From Microvirga vignae (lineage in GTDB: Bacteria > Pseudomonadota > Alphaproteobacteria > Rhizobiales > Beijerinckiaceae): 64,000 bases of DNA. Shown piece by piece: positions 1 through 8,212 of the stretch. Each line of letters begins with the position of its first letter. Position 1 is the stretch's first letter. Location of the stretch: the NCBI RefSeq assembly GCF_001017175.1, contig NZ_LCYG01000019.1:1-64000 (forward strand), read 5' to 3'. The notes beneath the pieces were generated by a model. It was not told the DNA's origin. It worked only from the letters and a program-made list of their open reading frames with translations, and searched no databases. The translations under genes and the position numbers were made by a program.

Positions 1-115
1 CGACGCACGGCCGGTCCATACAAACGGGTCAAACGAGGAACTCCCTACCCTCCACAAATGTCTGCTCAGGCCCCACGAGCAGACCAAAGCCTTACTTCCG
101 AGACGTTCAGAATTA

Positions 116-144
116 AAAAACCGCCCCGTGAGGAGGCGGTTTTT
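116..144 (-). terminator. Rho-independent terminator after the Tyr-repeat protein gene
   Basis: A perfect 10-bp inverted repeat (AAAAACCGCC at 116-125 and GGCGGTTTTT at 135-144) flanks a 9-nt loop and carries a T-run on both sides. It lies 24 nt past the stop of the minus-strand gene ending at 168. It could work in both directions. Confidence 0.85.
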
Positions 145-167
145 CGTTTGGAGAACAGGACTCGACT

Positions 168-770
168 TCAGTAATCCATTCTCCTGATGATGCGGCGCTC
201 GCGGATGGAACCGGTCGTGACCACATCGCCGCGGCGGACAGCGCGAACCATGCGGGCGCGCTCGCCATCACGCCGATAGACGGTCCGGACGCGATAGCGC
301 GGTTCGCGATACACGACACGGGTGCGATAGGCGGGCTGGCGGTAGACGACGCGGGTGCGGTAGACCGGGGCCGGCGCATAGACCACACGCGTGGTGACAG
401 GTGCCGCATAGCCGTACCCGTAAGGATTATAGCCGTAGCCATAGGCGGGATAGTTATAGCCATAACGGTAGCCGTAAGCCGGATAGCTGTACCCATAAGC
501 CGGATAGCTGTACCCATAGGACGGATACCCGTAAGCGGGATACCCATAGCCAGGATAGGCATAGGCTGGAGTAGCAGCTGCGGTGATGAGGCCGCCCAGC
601 AGGGCACCACCGACTAGGCCTGCGGCAAGGGCACCGCCACTGCCTCGATGGTGGTGATGATAGTAGCCGCCACGCCAGCCATCACCGCGATAATATCTTT
701 GAGCATGAGCCGAGCCGATGCTGCCAAAGGTTAGCAGAGCGGCACTTGAGAGCAGGATCACCTTTTTCAT
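168..770 (-). CDS. Secreted Gly/Tyr-rich repeat protein, function unknown
   Basis: The product is about 200 residues. A typical signal peptide (MKKVILLSSAALLTFGS..., cleavage after SAHA) is followed by a His/Gly-rich stretch, a small-residue hydrophobic segment and about ten copies of a YPAYGY-like unit. The C-terminal half is strongly basic, with repeated TRVVY/RTRVVYR units. I chose the ATG at 770 because GAGG sits 6 nt upstream and the signal peptide starts there; the longer reading frame to 839 adds an implausible N-terminus. The export signal and aromatic/basic repeats suggest an envelope or surface role, but I recognise no family with a known function. A terminator follows at 116-144. 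Confidence 0.75.
   Translation of the reverse strand: MKKVILLSSAALLTFGSIGSAHAQRYYRGDGWRGGYYHHHHRGSGGALAAGLVGGALLGGLITAAATPAYAYPGYGYPAYGYPSYGYSYPAYGYSYPAYGYRYGYNYPAYGYGYNPYGYGYAAPVTTRVVYAPAPVYRTRVVYRQPAYRTRVVYREPRYRVRTVYRRDGERARMVRAVRRGDVVTTGSIRERRIIRRMDY
478..519. repeat. Two exact 21-bp tandem units inside the Tyr-repeat gene
   Basis: The 21-bp unit starting GCCGGATAGCTG occurs twice in direct succession (478-498 and 499-519), inside a longer degenerate array from about 420 to 575. It encodes the Tyr-Gly-Tyr repeats. Exact nucleotide identity suggests recent slippage or duplication. Confidence 0.85.
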
Positions 771-1025
771 AACCAACCTCTTCCAAAATGGCGCGCACCA
801 TTTGTGCAAAACTAATTTCGAAGATGAAAAAAGGTTCAAAGCTGGGCTGATTCTAAGACTTAATTTACGCGAATATTTATCTTCTGTTCATATTGCATCA
901 AAGTAACACATGTATTGCCGAGGAGTCTGCTTGCGGGAAGAGAACGCTTTCTTCTCTCGATTAGTATTCGCTGAGCTTTGATGCTTCCGAATGTTCAGCC
1001 TGCTGCAGCTGAAAGCGACATTCCT

Positions 1026-1661
1026 CTACTCCGCATAAACCTGCGAGCGTGGGAAGATCGTGTTCCCGGCTACCACCTGTGCGATTGCGCTTGCAATCTT
1101 GTCTCCCCCCTTGGCCGAGGGCTCGATCGGGTTGGCATAGTCATCAGGCTCGTTGCAGAGCAGGCGCAGATCGATAAGGGCTAGGCGACGGGAGAAGGCT
1201 TCGCGGGTAATCACATCGTTGAAGACGGACAGAGCGGCCACCGCTTGGCGTTGCTCCTGAGGGTCGGGAAAGCGCGCATCGTAGATCGTGCATAGCGCCG
1301 TCGGCAAACGATAGCCCACCAACAAATCGAGCATCTTGCGATAGCTCAGGGCGAAGGAATCCCGCACGTCGGCAATCCGGGTCATCACTTCGGCGACGGA
1401 ACGGGCGCTCTCGCGCAGGATGCCGCTGTTGCCCAGAGCATCGTTGCCGCCGACGCTCAGGATAAGGTGGCTTGCATCCTCCGGCAGGCGGGCGAGTTGG
1501 CGCTCAATCCCTGCGGTGACGGCTCCGTCCACGGCACGCATCGTGGCGCGCCACCCTTTTGGGAGTTTGGCCTGGACCAGAGCCAGCACATCCGGCTCTC
1601 CTGGTCGCACATAGGCTCCGTTGTCGAATACGCTGTCGCCGAGCAGAACCACGTGGTTCAT
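1026..1661 (-). CDS. SGNH/GDSL hydrolase-family protein
   Basis: The 211-residue protein begins with the SGNH block I motif (VVLLGDSVFDN, Ser in GDS) and has block III as VGGND near residue 70. The C-terminal block V, normally D-x-x-H (…IHPS…), reads NPIEPSAKGG, so a Glu stands where the catalytic His usually is. Family members are esterases or lipases using Ser-Asp-His. Without the His, this protein may be a divergent subgroup, may recruit another His, or may lack standard hydrolase activity. There is no signal peptide, so it is probably cytoplasmic. The start at 1661 overlaps the stop of a small upstream reading frame (TGATG), which hints at translational coupling. Confidence 0.85.
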   Translation of the reverse strand: MNHVVLLGDSVFDNGAYVRPGEPDVLALVQAKLPKGWRATMRAVDGAVTAGIERQLARLPEDASHLILSVGGNDALGNSGILRESARSVAEVMTRIADVRDSFALSYRKMLDLLVGYRLPTALCTIYDARFPDPQEQRQAVAALSVFNDVITREAFSRRLALIDLRLLCNEPDDYANPIEPSAKGGDKIASAIAQVVAGNTIFPRSQVYAE

Positions 1662-1834
1662 CAGGCCGCCCCCATCCGCCGCTTCAAGGATGCAGCAACA
1701 CGACGTATGGAGACGATGTCGGCAATAAAGTAGCGCCTCGGGGCTATGCAGACCGAGCCTGCAGGAGAGCCAGGATCCCGCTCTTGGTCGAAACGCCTCT
1801 TCCCGTGACTCGCTCCCTGATCAGTCAGGGTCAT
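1661..1834 (-). CDS. Possible small basic protein upstream of the SGNH gene
   Basis: This 57-residue frame starts at an ATG with GGAG 7 nt upstream. Its TGA overlaps the ATG of the SGNH hydrolase gene, as in a translationally coupled pair. The C-terminal part (FIADIVSIRRVAASLKRR) looks like a basic amphipathic helix. I recognise no family. Position and ribosome binding site are the only support, so it may be spurious. Confidence 0.3.
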   Translation of the reverse strand: MTLTDQGASHGKRRFDQERDPGSPAGSVCIAPRRYFIADIVSIRRVAASLKRRMGAA

Positions 1835-1971
1835 CGGCTGCTCCATCGCAAGGGCCTCTGCGGCTTTCTCAGCAAGGAACCCTTCAGCAAGGAGCCCTAA
1901 GGAGCCCCTTATGTGACAACTGAAGCCCTGAGGGCGTTGTTCCCCGTTCTGAACTGTCTGGCTTTCGCTCA

Positions 1972-1996
1972 GGAACAGGTTGTCGCAGGCAACGTT
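1972..1996 (+). promoter_or_regulatory. EcfG-type general stress promoter (exact match)
   Basis: GGAAC (1972-1976), 16 nt, CGTT (1993-1996) matches exactly the alphaproteobacterial EcfG consensus GGAAC-N16/17-CGTT. It lies 38 nt upstream of the ATG at 2035 and points at it. Confidence 0.85.
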
Positions 1997-2034
1997 GATC
2001 CGCGGGGGTGCTCATCACCTGGGAGGACGATGGA

Positions 2035-2292
2035 ATGATCAAGACTATCAAAGTATCACTGCTGACGATGATGCTGACGGCCTGGAGCGCCATTGCCATG
2101 GCGCAAACCTCACCGGGCGGGACCCCTGGCACGCCGGGGACCGGCACATCCTCTCCGACAACAACATCTCCCGGGACTGCAGGCGCCGTTGGTGACGACG
2201 GGACCAACTGGCTTTGGATCGTGATCGCCGTTGTGGTGGTCGCGGGGTTGCTCTTCTACTTCCTGGGCCGCAACCGCAGCACGCGGGTCTAG
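2035..2292 (+). CDS. Small membrane-anchored Pro/Thr/Gly-rich protein
   Basis: The product is 85 residues. It has an N-terminal signal peptide ending near AMAQ, a low-complexity Ser/Thr/Pro/Gly linker of about 40 residues, and one C-terminal transmembrane helix (WLWIVIAVVVVAGLLFYFLG) followed by a basic tail. I chose the ATG at 2035 because GGAGG precedes it by about 8 nt; the longer frame from 2008 has no such site. Topology would place the linker in the periplasm. Similar small proteins occur in Methylobacteriaceae as uncharacterised proteins. An exact EcfG-type promoter upstream makes it a likely general-stress-response gene. Confidence 0.75.
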   Translation: MIKTIKVSLLTMMLTAWSAIAMAQTSPGGTPGTPGTGTSSPTTTSPGTAGAVGDDGTNWLWIVIAVVVVAGLLFYFLGRNRSTRV

Positions 2293-2331
2293 CCTGACAG
2301 CCTGTCCTTACGCTCCCGATCAAGCTGGCGC

Positions 2332-2583
2332 TCACGCGTCAGCTTGAAAGAAGGGTCGGAAATTCTCCAGCCAAGCGGCAAGCCAGTGTTCAAGGGCTGC
2401 CTTGGCAGCCTGTTCCGTGGGCCCATAACCCCAAGCGTCTTCTTGAAGGGGCGTCGCCCAGATCCAGAACCTGTTGCTGCCATCATAGGCCACATGGCCC
2501 ACCTCGACAGGGCCAACGAAGCCTAAGTGACGGTTGAGCGGCACGCCGGCCACCCTGTCCTGCTGCCACTGAATTCTGCTCAT
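2332..2583 (-). CDS. Small hypothetical protein
   Basis: The 83-residue product is soluble, with several Trp residues and an amphipathic C-terminal helix (EQAAKAALEHWLAAWL). I recognise no family. It is divergent from the SPW-repeat gene, and the 83-bp spacer holds the EcfG-type promoter of that gene. Codon use looks like its neighbours. The coding call rests on composition and on the convincing helical C-terminus. Confidence 0.55.
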   Translation of the reverse strand: MSRIQWQQDRVAGVPLNRHLGFVGPVEVGHVAYDGSNRFWIWATPLQEDAWGYGPTEQAAKAALEHWLAAWLENFRPFFQADA

Positions 2584-2611
2584 CCACGCGATCTAGCGCA
2601 GCGCTGCTCGG

Positions 2612-2636
2612 GGAACAGGCCGCAGGTCGCCACGTT
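2612..2636 (+). promoter_or_regulatory. EcfG-type general stress promoter (exact match)
   Basis: GGAAC (2612-2616), 16 nt, CGTT (2633-2636), oriented toward the SPW-repeat gene whose ATG is at 2667, 30 nt downstream. Spacing and both boxes match the EcfG consensus exactly. Confidence 0.85.
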
Positions 2637-2666
2637 GGCCGCAAGAGGTTTAGAAAGAGACCTGGC

Positions 2667-3041
2667 ATGCGCTTTCTCCCGACCAGCATTCACGGCGTCA
2701 TCGACTATCTGTGGGGTCTCTCCCTGTTCGCCTCCCCGTGGGTACTCGGCTTTGGAGATGTGCCGGCGGCGAAATGGGTCGCAGTGGTTTTCGGTGTTAG
2801 CGCCATCCTCTACTCCATGTTCACAGCCTATGAATTCGGCGTGCTACGCATCCTGCCGATGTCCCTGCATCTGATCCTGGACGGCATGGCAGGCGCATTG
2901 CTGGCGGCCTCGCCTTTCCTGCTCGGCTTTTCGGATCAGGTCTACCTGCCCCATCTTCTCTTTGGCCTGTTCTCTGTTGTGGCAAGCCTCGTCACCCGCA
3001 TGGAAGTCCCGTTGGCGACTGGCCATCGTGAACCGGTATAA
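2667..3041 (+). CDS. SPW-repeat integral membrane protein
   Basis: The 124-residue protein has four predicted membrane helices arranged as two similar halves. Each half carries the SPW signature: ASPWVLGF near residue 22 and the variant ASPFLLGF near residue 76. This matches the SPW-repeat family (PF03779), small inner-membrane proteins of unknown role. An exact EcfG-type promoter lies immediately upstream, which places it in the probable general stress regulon. The N-terminus (MRFLPTSIHGVIDY) is typical of the family. Confidence 0.88.
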   Translation: MRFLPTSIHGVIDYLWGLSLFASPWVLGFGDVPAAKWVAVVFGVSAILYSMFTAYEFGVLRILPMSLHLILDGMAGALLAASPFLLGFSDQVYLPHLLFGLFSVVASLVTRMEVPLATGHREPV

Positions 3042-3111
3042 CTCCCTCCAATTCGCTCTTGCCGGGGCACTCAAGTGAGCGCAGCATCGCTTTCCCTCAA
3101 GGGAGGCGACC

Positions 3112-3306
3112 ATGTTCGAACAAGCCGTTCAGGTCAGCGAGGCGCACCGCCAAGGTGCAAGCCAGATGCAGGGCACACTTCGGATGGCGATGAAAGGCTG
3201 CCCGAAATGCCGCACGATGCAGATGATCGCATCGCCGGAACTTGGCACCTGCGCCGAATGCGGCTCCAGCCTGCAGGTGCTGGGTAGCAATGCGCGATTC
3301 GCTTAA
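3112..3306 (+). CDS. Small zinc-ribbon protein
   Basis: The 64-residue product has two CxxC knuckles (CPKC near residue 30 and CAEC near residue 48), as in a rubredoxin-type zinc ribbon. A helical N-terminus of about 25 residues precedes them. The start has a strong ribosome binding site (GGGAGG, 7 nt upstream). I recognise no specific family. Zinc binding is inferred from the two CxxC pairs. Confidence 0.7.
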   Translation: MFEQAVQVSEAHRQGASQMQGTLRMAMKGCPKCRTMQMIASPELGTCAECGSSLQVLGSNARFA

Positions 3307-3367
3307 AGCGGAATACGCGTAGTATCGGTTGCGAACCACTCTCTATGCTGTGCGTTCGGAGAATCGC

Positions 3368-4489
3368 ATGGCATCGTCAGGGTGGATCGAACAGGTAATC
3401 GGCAGGATCGGAGCACGGCAGGCGGAGCTGAAGCTCGCCCTGCGCGTGACCATTGCCGGCACACTCGCCTTTGCCATCACGAAAGTCTTCAATCTCCCGC
3501 AGGGTTACTGGGCGGCGATCACGGCCGTCGTGATCATGCAGGCCAGCGTCGGCGGCTCGCTGAAGGCAGCCGTCGAGCGCTTCATGGGAACGCTCGCAGG
3601 CGCGATCTATGGCGGAGCGGTTGCCGCTCTCCTGCCGCACGGCTCTCCCTTGGGCCTTGCCGGCGCCATTGCGGCTGCCCTGTTTCCTCTGGCGCTTCTG
3701 GCTGCCGTCAAGCCGAGCTTTCGGGTTGCGCCCGTCACGTCGCTCATCATGCTCTTGCCCCCGACAGGCCAAGCCATCGGCCCCCTCGCCGCCGCCATCG
3801 ATCGGGTGGCGGAGATCACCCTCGGCAACATCGTGGGCGTCGTCGTGTCCCTGTTCGTGTTGCCGGCACGCGCGCATACACTGATGGTGGAAGCCGCCGC
3901 CAAGGTCGTGTCTCTCAATGCCAACCTGATCGAGGTTCTCGTCGGCGAACTCGCCGCAGACCCGAAAGGAAGAAGCGCTCTTCAGACGATTCATCCGCAG
4001 ATCCGCGCGGCTCTCAAGAAAGCGGAAGCAGCGGCGGATGAAGCAGTGCGTGAGCGCAAAAGCCATCTCACCGATGCCGCCGACCCGGAGCCGCTCATCC
4101 GCACGCTTTACCGTGTGCGCCACGACCTTGTGATGATCGGCCGCGCCGCCGCCAATCCTCTGCCGGAACGCGTGCTCGACAAGCTCGGGCCTTCTCTTCT
4201 GAGGTTGCGCGATGAAACCTGCACGCTGCTTCTTGGGCTAGCCAAGGCTTTGAGGACCCGCAGGCTGCCTCCGGATTCGACGGGCTTCGAAGAAGCGCTC
4301 CACACCTTCGTAAGCGAGACGGAAGCCCTGCGCTCCCACGCCCTTTCTCACGATTTGCCTTATGGCAGCTTCGGTCAGGTCTTTGCCCTCAGCTTTGCCT
4401 TCGAGCAGTTCCGGAAAGACCTGGAAGATCTCATGGCCCGCTCCGAGGAACTGGCGGCACATCGCTCTCACGAGACAGCCGAGAGTTGA
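3368..4489 (+). CDS. FUSC-family (aromatic acid exporter-like) membrane protein
   Basis: The 373-residue protein has an N-terminal membrane domain of about six helices (residues 20-165), including the typical opening R-V-T-I-A-G-T-L-A-F and Q-G-Y-W-A-A-I-T segments of the fusaric acid resistance/aromatic acid exporter superfamily. A cytoplasmic helical domain of about 200 residues follows. Members export aromatic acids or contribute to envelope homeostasis; the substrate here cannot be told. I chose the ATG at 3368 because GGAG lies 6 nt upstream. The stop overlaps the start region of the downstream alpha/beta hydrolase, so the two are probably co-transcribed. Confidence 0.85.
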   Translation: MASSGWIEQVIGRIGARQAELKLALRVTIAGTLAFAITKVFNLPQGYWAAITAVVIMQASVGGSLKAAVERFMGTLAGAIYGGAVAALLPHGSPLGLAGAIAAALFPLALLAAVKPSFRVAPVTSLIMLLPPTGQAIGPLAAAIDRVAEITLGNIVGVVVSLFVLPARAHTLMVEAAAKVVSLNANLIEVLVGELAADPKGRSALQTIHPQIRAALKKAEAAADEAVRERKSHLTDAADPEPLIRTLYRVRHDLVMIGRAAANPLPERVLDKLGPSLLRLRDETCTLLLGLAKALRTRRLPPDSTGFEEALHTFVSETEALRSHALSHDLPYGSFGQVFALSFAFEQFRKDLEDLMARSEELAAHRSHETAES

Positions 4490-5334
4490 TCGTGAGCACT
4501 CTCGATCATCCCAGGTCAAACCGCATGTGGTTGCTCTACCTCCTCCTTGGCATCGCCCTTCTTTATGCGAGCTTGGTATCAGTTGCGGCGCTGTCCCAGA
4601 CGAAACTGCTGTTTCCCACCCAAATGGCAGCAGCCAACAAGCCTGCCCTGCCCCGCTCCGCCGAACGGCTTGAACTGACGACACCGGACGGCGAGAGGCT
4701 GATTGGCGTGCGGCTCGGCACCCCATCCGATGTGAAGGCTCTCCTCTTGGGATTCGGCGGCAACGCCTGGAATGCGGAAGCCATGGCGCTTTATCTGCAT
4801 GGTCTTTTTCCCGACCACGAGGTGATCGCATTTCACTACCGCGGCTATCCGCCGAGTAGTGGCGCGCCCAGCGCAAAGGCCTTGCTCAGCGACTCACTGA
4901 CGATCTTCGATCATTGGCAACAAACCCAATCACGCAAGGTCGTTGCGGTTGGTTTCAGCGTCGGCAGCGGCGTGGCGGCCTATCTCTCCCATCATCGCAC
5001 ACTTGCCGGATTGATCCTGGTTACGCCCTTCGATTCATTGAGAGCTCTGGCCCGCGAGCACTTCGCATGGGCTCCAACGGGCCTGCTTCTGCGCCATCAC
5101 ATGCCGACGATCGACTTTGTCCGTGATCGACCGACACCCACCGCCTTGATTGCGGCCGGACGCGATACGATTGTTCCGGCACGTCGGAGCGAGCCGTTGC
5201 GAGGTGCGATTCCCAATCTGGTTCTCGACCGCACCATTGCGGAAGCCGGGCATAACGATCTCTACAATCTCCCGGCTTTCGCAGCCGCCATGCGTGAGGC
5301 TGTGGCGCTGATCGAGGATGCCGCGCCTCAATAG
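4486..5334 (+). CDS. Alpha/beta hydrolase, membrane-anchored
   Basis: The product is 282 residues from the TTG at 4486, or 269 from the ATG at 4525. An N-terminal hydrophobic helix (WLLYLLLGIALLYASLV) probably anchors it in the inner membrane. The fold motifs are clear: FGGNAWN (oxyanion region), the nucleophile elbow GFSVGSG, an acidic residue in AAGRDTIVP and a terminal His in EAGHNDLYN. It resembles the ABHD13/BEM46-like serine hydrolases, whose substrates are mostly unknown. The start is uncertain: TTG 4486 and GTG 4492 overlap the FUSC stop, while the ATG at 4525 begins right before the membrane helix. It converges on ade. Confidence 0.82.
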   Translation: MIVSTLDHPRSNRMWLLYLLLGIALLYASLVSVAALSQTKLLFPTQMAAANKPALPRSAERLELTTPDGERLIGVRLGTPSDVKALLLGFGGNAWNAEAMALYLHGLFPDHEVIAFHYRGYPPSSGAPSAKALLSDSLTIFDHWQQTQSRKVVAVGFSVGSGVAAYLSHHRTLAGLILVTPFDSLRALAREHFAWAPTGLLLRHHMPTIDFVRDRPTPTALIAAGRDTIVPARRSEPLRGAIPNLVLDRTIAEAGHNDLYNLPAFAAAMREAVALIEDAAPQ

Positions 5335-5337
5335 CTC

Positions 5338-7179
5338 TTATCCTTCGTACAGCGGCACCAGTTCCATCTCTGGCACGAGCACCAGGCCCTTGTCGGTGAT
5401 GCGGATTTCCGGGATCACGGAGAGCGGGATCAGGTTGAAGCCCATATACGCGATCTTGCAGCCTGCCTTCTCCCACACGGCCTTCAGCGCCCGCGTTTCC
5501 TCCGCCACCTCCATCACGCGCTTGTCGGAGAGAAGCCCCGCAATCGGCAGCGGCACCATGGCGATGATCTTGCCTTGATCCACCACGCAGACCCCACCTT
5601 GGGATTGGATGAGAGCATCGAGCGCGACTCCCATGTCGGCCTCGTTGGTGCCCGCGACGATGAGGTTGTGGGAGTCATGACCCACACTGCTCGCCACCGC
5701 GCCACTCTTGAGGCCGAAATCCTTGAGCAGTCCATGCGCCACGCCCTCGCCGCCGGAGCGTCCGTGACGTTCGATGACGGTTACGAAGGTGAGATCGTTC
5801 TTGGTAAGAAGTACGTCCCAGTTCTCCTCCTTCTCCAACCTCACCTTGTCGTGGAACAGCACGATGCCCGGCAGCGCCACACGGATCACGTTGGCGGTGC
5901 AGGCCTCTGTCGGAAGCTCCGGGATCAGCTTTGGAATGCTCGGGATGTGCACCGTGCGATAGGCTTCCTCTGGATAGCGGTAGCGGTTGGAGAGCGCCTG
6001 GTCGAGCACGGGCGTGATCTTTGCGTTCTCGACAACGAGTTCGCCGCCATACCAAGTGTTCTGCACCTTCAGGTCATCGTCGAGCAACACGACATCGGCA
6101 CGGCGTCCGCCGCCTAAGCCCCCGATCTCGCCTTCCATGCCAAAGCGCGTGGCCGGATGCAGCGAGCCCATGCTCCAGGCCTGCTCGCGGCCCATACCCG
6201 CGCTGCGCGCTTCACGCGTGACCCAATCCATGCCGAACATCATGAGATCGTCTGCATCGCGATCATCCGTGCAGACACAGACGCGCTTGTGCGAGGATCC
6301 GAGCTCCGTGATGGTTTTGATGGCTTCCGGCAGCGAATGCCAAGGCGTGGTTGGCGGGCCGCCGCGCAGGAATATCCACACACCTGCATCGAGAAGATCG
6401 TCGGCGATGTCGCGGTCGATGGCTTCGTGCGTATCCGTTACGCCGCTCGCCGCATAAGCTGCTACGAATTCGCGTCCATAAATGTGGCCCGAAACCGGCC
6501 TGCCGCGTTCGAGAGCTGCGGCGAGGATCGCGTGGCTTCGCTCGTCACCCATGGTGACGGGTACGAAATCCATCTTCTCGCCGAGCGCTGCTGCCTCGGG
6601 CCAACGGTCGAAGAGCGCCGCGATCTTTTCAGGCGTGAGATCGCCGCCTGCTGTTTCGAGGTCGGGTGACGTTGCCGGCACGGTACTCGGCACGGTGAGG
6701 AAGATGGAGAGCGGCGCATGGCGCGCATCTTCCAGCATCATCTCGATACCGGCTGCATCCATTACGTTGCCGATCTCGTGGCTGTCGCAGAAGATCGTCG
6801 TCGTGCCGTTAAGAAGCGCCGCTTCAGCGTAAGCGCATGCTGTGACCATGCTGCTCTCGATATGGATGTGCGGATCGACAAGCCCCGGCGCGATGATGCC
6901 GCCCCGGGCGTCATAGAAGCGACCCGGCGTGCCGTTCACTTGGCGGTAGGCGCCAGCCGGCTTCACGGCGGCAATGCGCCCACCTGAGATCCACACTTCC
7001 CGCGCGGGCGCGATGCGCTCGCTATAGGTTGAGAGCACCCGCGCGCCGGTGATCACCAGGTCTGCCGGAGCGCGGCCCGAGGCAACGTCCGCAAGCCGCC
7101 GGGTCATGGTCGAAAGAGGCGCCACTGAAAACCGCGTCAGGGCCGATCTCGGGGGCAGTGAAGGCGTGCGTTGATCCAT
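5338..7179 (-). CDS. ade: Adenine deaminase
   Basis: The 613-residue enzyme converts adenine to hypoxanthine and ammonia for purine salvage in the cytoplasm. It belongs to the metal-dependent amidohydrolase superfamily. Visible motifs are the HxH metal site ([12 protein letters not shown]), [11 protein letters not shown] and the central GHIYGREF and [10 protein letters not shown] blocks. Length fits the bacterial Ade family with a slightly longer N-terminus. I chose the ATG at 7179 (MDQRTPS) because GGGGA lies about 8 nt upstream; the longer frame to 7308 adds sequence unlike the family. The gene is monocistronic and convergent with the hydrolase gene. Confidence 0.92.
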   Translation of the reverse strand: MDQRTPSLPPRSALTRFSVAPLSTMTRRLADVASGRAPADLVITGARVLSTYSERIAPAREVWISGGRIAAVKPAGAYRQVNGTPGRFYDARGGIIAPGLVDPHIHIESSMVTACAYAEAALLNGTTTIFCDSHEIGNVMDAAGIEMMLEDARHAPLSIFLTVPSTVPATSPDLETAGGDLTPEKIAALFDRWPEAAALGEKMDFVPVTMGDERSHAILAAALERGRPVSGHIYGREFVAAYAASGVTDTHEAIDRDIADDLLDAGVWIFLRGGPPTTPWHSLPEAIKTITELGSSHKRVCVCTDDRDADDLMMFGMDWVTREARSAGMGREQAWSMGSLHPATRFGMEGEIGGLGGGRRADVVLLDDDLKVQNTWYGGELVVENAKITPVLDQALSNRYRYPEEAYRTVHIPSIPKLIPELPTEACTANVIRVALPGIVLFHDKVRLEKEENWDVLLTKNDLTFVTVIERHGRSGGEGVAHGLLKDFGLKSGAVASSVGHDSHNLIVAGTNEADMGVALDALIQSQGGVCVVDQGKIIAMVPLPIAGLLSDKRVMEVAEETRALKAVWEKAGCKIAYMGFNLIPLSVIPEIRITDKGLVLVPEMELVPLYEG

Positions 7180-7350
7180 GGTCCGGTCCCCTTTTCGCGA
7201 GGCTGATGCTCTGCGAGGAGTTCCCAACGGCATCGGCCAATCTGGATTAATAGTCACGGCCAAGCTTACGCTGCAAGAAAGCACCGTGACTATTCTCGAT
7301 TCATGCACCGACGATAGGCTTGGGCACGAAGGGAGATGAAAAGGAAGCTA

Positions 7351-7399
7351 GCGCATCGTGCGGAAAAGTGGACCCGGCTTTCCGCCCCGAACGATGCGC
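7351..7399. repeat. Rhizobiales-type dispersed palindrome
   Basis: A perfect 9-bp terminal inverted repeat (GCGCATCGT at 7351-7359, ACGATGCGC at 7391-7399) encloses a second inverted pair (GGAAA…TTTCC) around AAGTGGACCCGG. The core GCGGAAAAGTGG recurs in elements at 10658-10771 and 60603-60731. It does not code. Confidence 0.8.
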
Positions 7400-7453
7400 T
7401 CCCCTCAAGGCCTCAAAAGGTTTGCGACAGGCCGGCGCACGGCGATCAGGCAA

Positions 7454-7475
7454 TAAAAAAGCGCCTTGCGGCGCT
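7454..7475 (-). terminator. Intrinsic terminator with GNRA loop
   Basis: On the minus strand AGCGCC-GCAA-GGCGCT is followed directly by six T. This is the cleanest intrinsic terminator in the window. It ends either the candidate small RNA or a transcript from divK, whose stop lies 270 nt upstream. Confidence 0.8.
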
Positions 7476-7620
7476 GCTTTCGGCAATTGGAGGTGGCCAG
7501 CTGGGAAGCGGTGTTGAGGAGGCAACGATCCGCCCCCAGCCTGGCCGAGCCCACGAAGTCCCAGGAGATGCGGCGGACCTGAGCATCCGTAGGGCATTTC
7601 TTCCGCGGCTGCGGAATGTT
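7455..7620 (-). ncRNA. Candidate structured small RNA ending in a strong terminator
   Basis: No convincing protein gene lies between ade and divK, yet the minus strand is highly structured. In transcript order it shows a hairpin at 7616-7601 (6 bp, TTCCGC/GCGGAA), a weaker one near 7590-7560, a long stem pairing 7546-7535 with 7505-7495 (11 bp, one bulge), and an intrinsic terminator at 7475-7454 (AGCGCC, loop GCAA, GGCGCT, T6). A weak promoter (TTGCAT, 16 nt, TATGTT) would start transcription near 7620, giving an RNA of about 165 nt. I could not match it to 6S, SRP, tmRNA or RNase P RNA. It could alternatively be a long 3' UTR of divK. Confidence 0.4.
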
Positions 7621-7744
7621 GGCTTGAACATATTGAAAACATGGGCAGATGCAAGCGCCTATGTGCCTGAAAAGCTGCATTTTCCCAGAAAAGTTAATAG
7701 GACGGCTTTATTCTACGAAAAACTGCCCTAACGGAACTTGACAG

Positions 7745-8128
7745 TTAAGGTGAAGCTCGATCCGCTTCCAGGTATGTTTTCACAGTAGCAATGAACTTGG
7801 CCACGGAAATCGGCTTGGACATATAGGCCTCGCAGCCGCCCTCGCGGATACGCTCCTCGTCGCCCTTCATGGCGAAGGCCGTGATGGCGATCACGGGAAT
7901 CGACTTCAGTTCCTCGTCCGCCTTGAGCCAGCGGGTTACCTCAAGGCCCGAGACCTCGGGCAGCTGGATATCCATGAGGATCAGATCCGGCTTATGAGCG
8001 CGCGCCAGCTCCATGGCTTCGATGCCGTGGCTGGTCTTCAGCGTGGCATAGCCATGGGCCTCGAGGAGATCGTTGAAGAGCTTCATGTTGAGTTCGTTGT
8101 CCTCAACGATGAGCACGGTCTTCTTCAT
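7745..8128 (-). CDS. divK: Single-domain response regulator DivK
   Basis: The 127-residue protein is a lone receiver domain. It starts [18 protein letters not shown] and carries the phospho-acceptor Asp in [10 protein letters not shown], the switch residue in [13 protein letters not shown] and the Lys in MSKPIS. These stretches closely match Caulobacter and rhizobial DivK. DivK is phosphorylated by PleC/DivJ-type kinases and feeds the DivL-CckA-CtrA cell-cycle pathway, being placed at the cell poles. A PleD gene, often next to divK, is not present here. Instead it is divergent from the DUF3572 gene and dinB, a neighbourhood common in Hyphomicrobiales. Confidence 0.93.
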   Translation of the reverse strand: MKKTVLIVEDNELNMKLFNDLLEAHGYATLKTSHGIEAMELARAHKPDLILMDIQLPEVSGLEVTRWLKADEELKSIPVIAITAFAMKGDEERIREGGCEAYMSKPISVAKFIATVKTYLEADRASP

Positions 8129-8212
8129 TGGCGCTGTCCCGGGGCCAAGTTAGTATTTCACCGGCCCATTCTGTCTTCAGATGATATAGTTAGGGCATAA
8201 CCTATTGATGAA

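Noticed and set aside
7455..7620. Identification of the structured RNA as SRP, 6S or tmRNA
   Set aside because: The SRP tip sequence GGAAGGAAGCAGC and the tmRNA tag are absent, and I could not align the 6S bulge. It stays an unnamed candidate.
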